Of a stretch of DNA of 9,291 nt, positions 7,525 to 9,291 are shown one piece after another. The notes beneath the pieces were generated by a model. The model did not search any database and was not told where the DNA came from. It saw nothing but the letters and a program-made list of their open reading frames with translations. The DNA is from Eudoraea sp. Lineage in GTDB: Bacteria; Bacteroidota; Bacteroidia; Flavobacteriales; Flavobacteriaceae. Made by a program: the position numbers and the translations under genes. The stretch spans positions 1 to 9,291 of the forward strand of contig JABDQS010000190.1 in the NCBI GenBank assembly GCA_013042125.1, read 5' to 3'. The stretch's first letter is position 1, and the number at the start of each line of letters is the position of its first letter.

Positions 7525-8742
7525 ATGAATCCTTCGGGCCCAGGCTGGATAAATAAATTTGGTGAGGTTGTTTCTAATAAGGCAGGGACATTTTCAGACT
7601 TTTCTACCTTTTATGAAAGCCTTAAAACCAGTGGCTTTGTATATGGTATTAATGTAAAGATCCCTTCTTTTATTAGTATTGAACACACCCCCTCTGAGGA
7701 TGAGATGGCAAAGATCAATTTAGTTTCTGCCTTGTATTTCACCTATTCACTTGAGCGCCGAGATAGCAGTTTCAATGATTTTCTGGAAACCATCTTTACA
7801 TTTTACAAAGAATTGAACGTAAGTCAGATCTCCTTTTTAAATAAGATCTTAACAGGGAGTAAAACTTCAGCTCAGCTAGAAAAACTGATCGATTCCAGGG
7901 TCTATCTCGAGGATAATGTCATTAGCCGCACTTTTAACAGCATTATAACCAATTCTCTCCTTTTTATTGATGTGTTAACGTTACGTCATTACTTGCGCGG
8001 GGGTAAAAATATAAGAGAACACGCTCAAAAACTGGAGTACCTGGCCATTAATATCACATATCACGCTTTAAATGCCAAGGAAAAAAACAAAACAGACGAA
8101 AAGCTATCCCAATTATTTGCCGCATCCCTTTCCTTTATTGATGATGATGAGACCCATTTTGACGGTTCGTATCGCGAATTGCTTCTTACCAATTATTCCC
8201 CCTGGGAGAATCAATACTTTTTGGATGTTGCCAGTCTGACTGTCTGGGAAGATTATTCTTTGGATTACAAAGAGTCAGAATTTATATATGGGATCGGAAA
8301 AGACATGGGATTCCCCAAAGATCAGATCGCTAAATCATTAGAAGATATCACCAGTTTTTTTAAGATAAATGTGCGGAATATTTCTTTTTTAAAGGATACA
8401 AACATGGCCGTACAATTTTATGACAGCATGTCTAAAGTGGTCAATAAACTGATTCTGAGAAACAGTAAAAGACTCCAAAAGGAATTGTCAGAAAGTAAGG
8501 AATTGGTCTATCTGATTTCCAAAGGCGCGGTTAAAGATCTCAGTGCTGATGAAAAGAAAAAGATACAGGATCAGTTAGTGGATGTGTTTAAAAGTGTTCC
8601 TTCCCTGGCCATTTTTTTATTGCCCGGTGGTGCTGTTTTGTTACCAATTTTTATTAAATTAATACCGGCATTACTTCCGTCTTCATTCGATGAGAACAGA
8701 GTCGTTAAAAAAGACAAAAATACTCCCGAAAAGCCACTATAA
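7525..8742 (+). CDS. LETM1-related protein (biofilm-associated type), function unknown
   Basis: A protein of 405 residues with no signal peptide. The start is fixed by an in-frame TAG at 7519-7521, two codons before ATG 7525. There is no Shine-Dalgarno sequence, only an A/T-rich leader. Residues 1-330 are mostly helical and charged, with no motif I can name. The diagnostic part is the C-terminus: a helix at about 333-358 (DLSADEKKKIQDQL) leads into a hydrophobic segment at about 359-388 with two Pro-rich turns (FLLPGG, then KLIPALLPSSF). This resembles the membrane segment of mitochondrial LETM1 and its ...KLFPNMLPSTF continuation. The protein ends about 17 residues later with a basic tail, so LETM1's ribosome-binding domain is absent. 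Flavobacterial homologues are called LETM1-related biofilm-associated protein in reference annotation. Ion or proton transport, the LETM1 role, should not be assumed. It likely sits at the inner membrane by its C-terminal hydrophobic hairpin. It converges on the LytTR gene across 52 bp with no clear terminator. Confidence 0.82.
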   Translation: MNPSGPGWINKFGEVVSNKAGTFSDFSTFYESLKTSGFVYGINVKIPSFISIEHTPSEDEMAKINLVSALYFTYSLERRDSSFNDFLETIFTFYKELNVSQISFLNKILTGSKTSAQLEKLIDSRVYLEDNVISRTFNSIITNSLLFIDVLTLRHYLRGGKNIREHAQKLEYLAINITYHALNAKEKNKTDEKLSQLFAASLSFIDDDETHFDGSYRELLLTNYSPWENQYFLDVASLTVWEDYSLDYKESEFIYGIGKDMGFPKDQIAKSLEDITSFFKINVRNISFLKDTNMAVQFYDSMSKVVNKLILRNSKRLQKELSESKELVYLISKGAVKDLSADEKKKIQDQLVDVFKSVPSLAIFLLPGGAVLLPIFIKLIPALLPSSFDENRVVKKDKNTPEKPL

Positions 8743-8794
8743 GAAAAATCTATGATAGGTATTAATTATCTTATTTTCAGGTTATTACTTCGTC

Positions 8795-9291
8795 TTATTC
8801 CAACCATAACTTAAAATCACGTACCCGCTCCCTACTAACAATGATTTCCTGGTCGGAAGTCTTGTTTAACTTGATCTGAAGCCTGGAATTGGTATAAGAA
8901 ATGATGTCTTTTATGTGGTTTATATTTACAAAGTATTTCCTGCTCACTCTAAAAAATATTTTAGGGGTCAGTTCGGATTCCAAATGTTCCAGGGTGTTGT
9001 CTAAGAGATATGATCTTCCGTCTACCGTTGCCGCATAGGTTCCTTTATTTTCACTGTAAAAGCATTCTACATCATCTGCATGAATGATCTTGAGGTGCTG
9101 CCCTACCCTAACAGTGAACCGTTTTTTATATTCTCTTTCCACCGGATTTACCAGAAGCTTTTTAATATCCTCAAAATCGATGGACAATTTTGGAGCCGTC
9201 GTGTTTTGAGATTTGAATTGATCGACAGCCTTTTCAAGTTCATCTTCATCAATTGGCTTTAAGAGATAATCTATACTATTCAACTTAAAGG
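8795..9291 (-). CDS. LytTR-family response regulator, C-terminal part (5' partial)
   Basis: About 165 codons of a minus-strand gene that stays open to the right edge. The codons before the apparent TTG start read x-F-K-L-N-S-I-D-Y-L-L-K-P-I-D, so the start and most of the receiver domain lie outside the window. What remains is the end of the receiver domain, including the conserved Lys of the LLKP switch motif, then a linker with charged residues, and a complete LytTR DNA-binding domain. That domain has RVGQHLKIIHADDVECFYSENKGT, RSYLL, LE.LE, FFRVSRKYFVNINHI and the C-terminal RERVRDFKLWLE pattern. The protein should bind DNA after phosphorylation by a LytS/YehU-type sensor kinase, usually encoded next to it, which would lie further right. 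The phosphoacceptor Asp is not in the window. Targets cannot be predicted, although the convergent LETM1-related gene is a possible neighbour of interest. Confidence 0.95.
   Translation of the reverse strand, partial: FKLNSIDYLLKPIDEDELEKAVDQFKSQNTTAPKLSIDFEDIKKLLVNPVEREYKKRFTVRVGQHLKIIHADDVECFYSENKGTYAATVDGRSYLLDNTLEHLESELTPKIFFRVSRKYFVNINHIKDIISYTNSRLQIKLNKTSDQEIIVSRERVRDFKLWLE

Noticed and set aside
8751..8794. GATA...TATC dyad as a terminator between the convergent genes
   Set aside because: Only four base pairs with a nine-base loop and no adjoining T-run on either strand.
9080..9262. 60-residue plus-strand ORF inside the LytTR gene
   Set aside because: Antisense shadow of a well-conserved LytTR domain.
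9281..9283. TTG as the true start of the LytTR protein
   Set aside because: The frame stays open to the window edge and reads as receiver-domain sequence (F-K-L-N-S-I-D-Y-L-L-K-P), so the gene is cut by the window.

Overview
The window looks like a chromosomal stretch from a marine-type member of the Flavobacteriaceae (Bacteroidota). This rests on recognised protein families: a VPS10/sortilin-like BNR-propeller protein, an S9 peptidase lipoprotein, a DUF2490 barrel, a LETM1-related protein and a LytTR response regulator. It is supported by moderate A+T content, A-rich rather than GGAGG-type ribosome-binding regions, and one promoter matching the Bacteroidota pattern (TTG, then TAnnTTTG). No rRNA, tRNA, CRISPR, insertion sequence or phage gene was seen. 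The species cannot be named from this sequence.

Layout: (1) 1-3174, +, a large secreted multi-bladed propeller protein whose signal peptide lies off the left edge. (2) 3233-5173, +, an S9-family serine peptidase lipoprotein with an intact catalytic triad. It overlaps by 4 nt (3) 5170-5856, +, a DUF2490 outer-membrane-type protein. (4) 5882-6364, +, a cytoplasmic DUF1905/YdeI-like protein. (5) 6429-7016, +, a Cu/Zn superoxide dismutase lipoprotein with its own predicted promoter and a strong intrinsic terminator. (6) About 460 bp without a confident gene, holding dyad symmetries and a possible 33-codon membrane mini-ORF on the minus strand. (7) 7525-8742, +, a LETM1-related protein. (8) 8795-9291, -, the C-terminal part of a LytTR response regulator that runs off the right edge and converges on gene 7.

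Most genes in the left part act in the cell envelope: the propeller protein, the peptidase lipoprotein, the barrel-like DUF2490 protein and the SOD lipoprotein. The peptidase and DUF2490 genes are probably translationally coupled. The other neighbours need not share a pathway. I see no clear new multi-gene defence or biosynthetic system. The points most worth a second look are the LETM1-related protein, which keeps the LETM1-like membrane segment but ends just after it; the competing hairpins in front of its start codon; the extra CxxC in the SOD; and the coupled peptidase/barrel pair.
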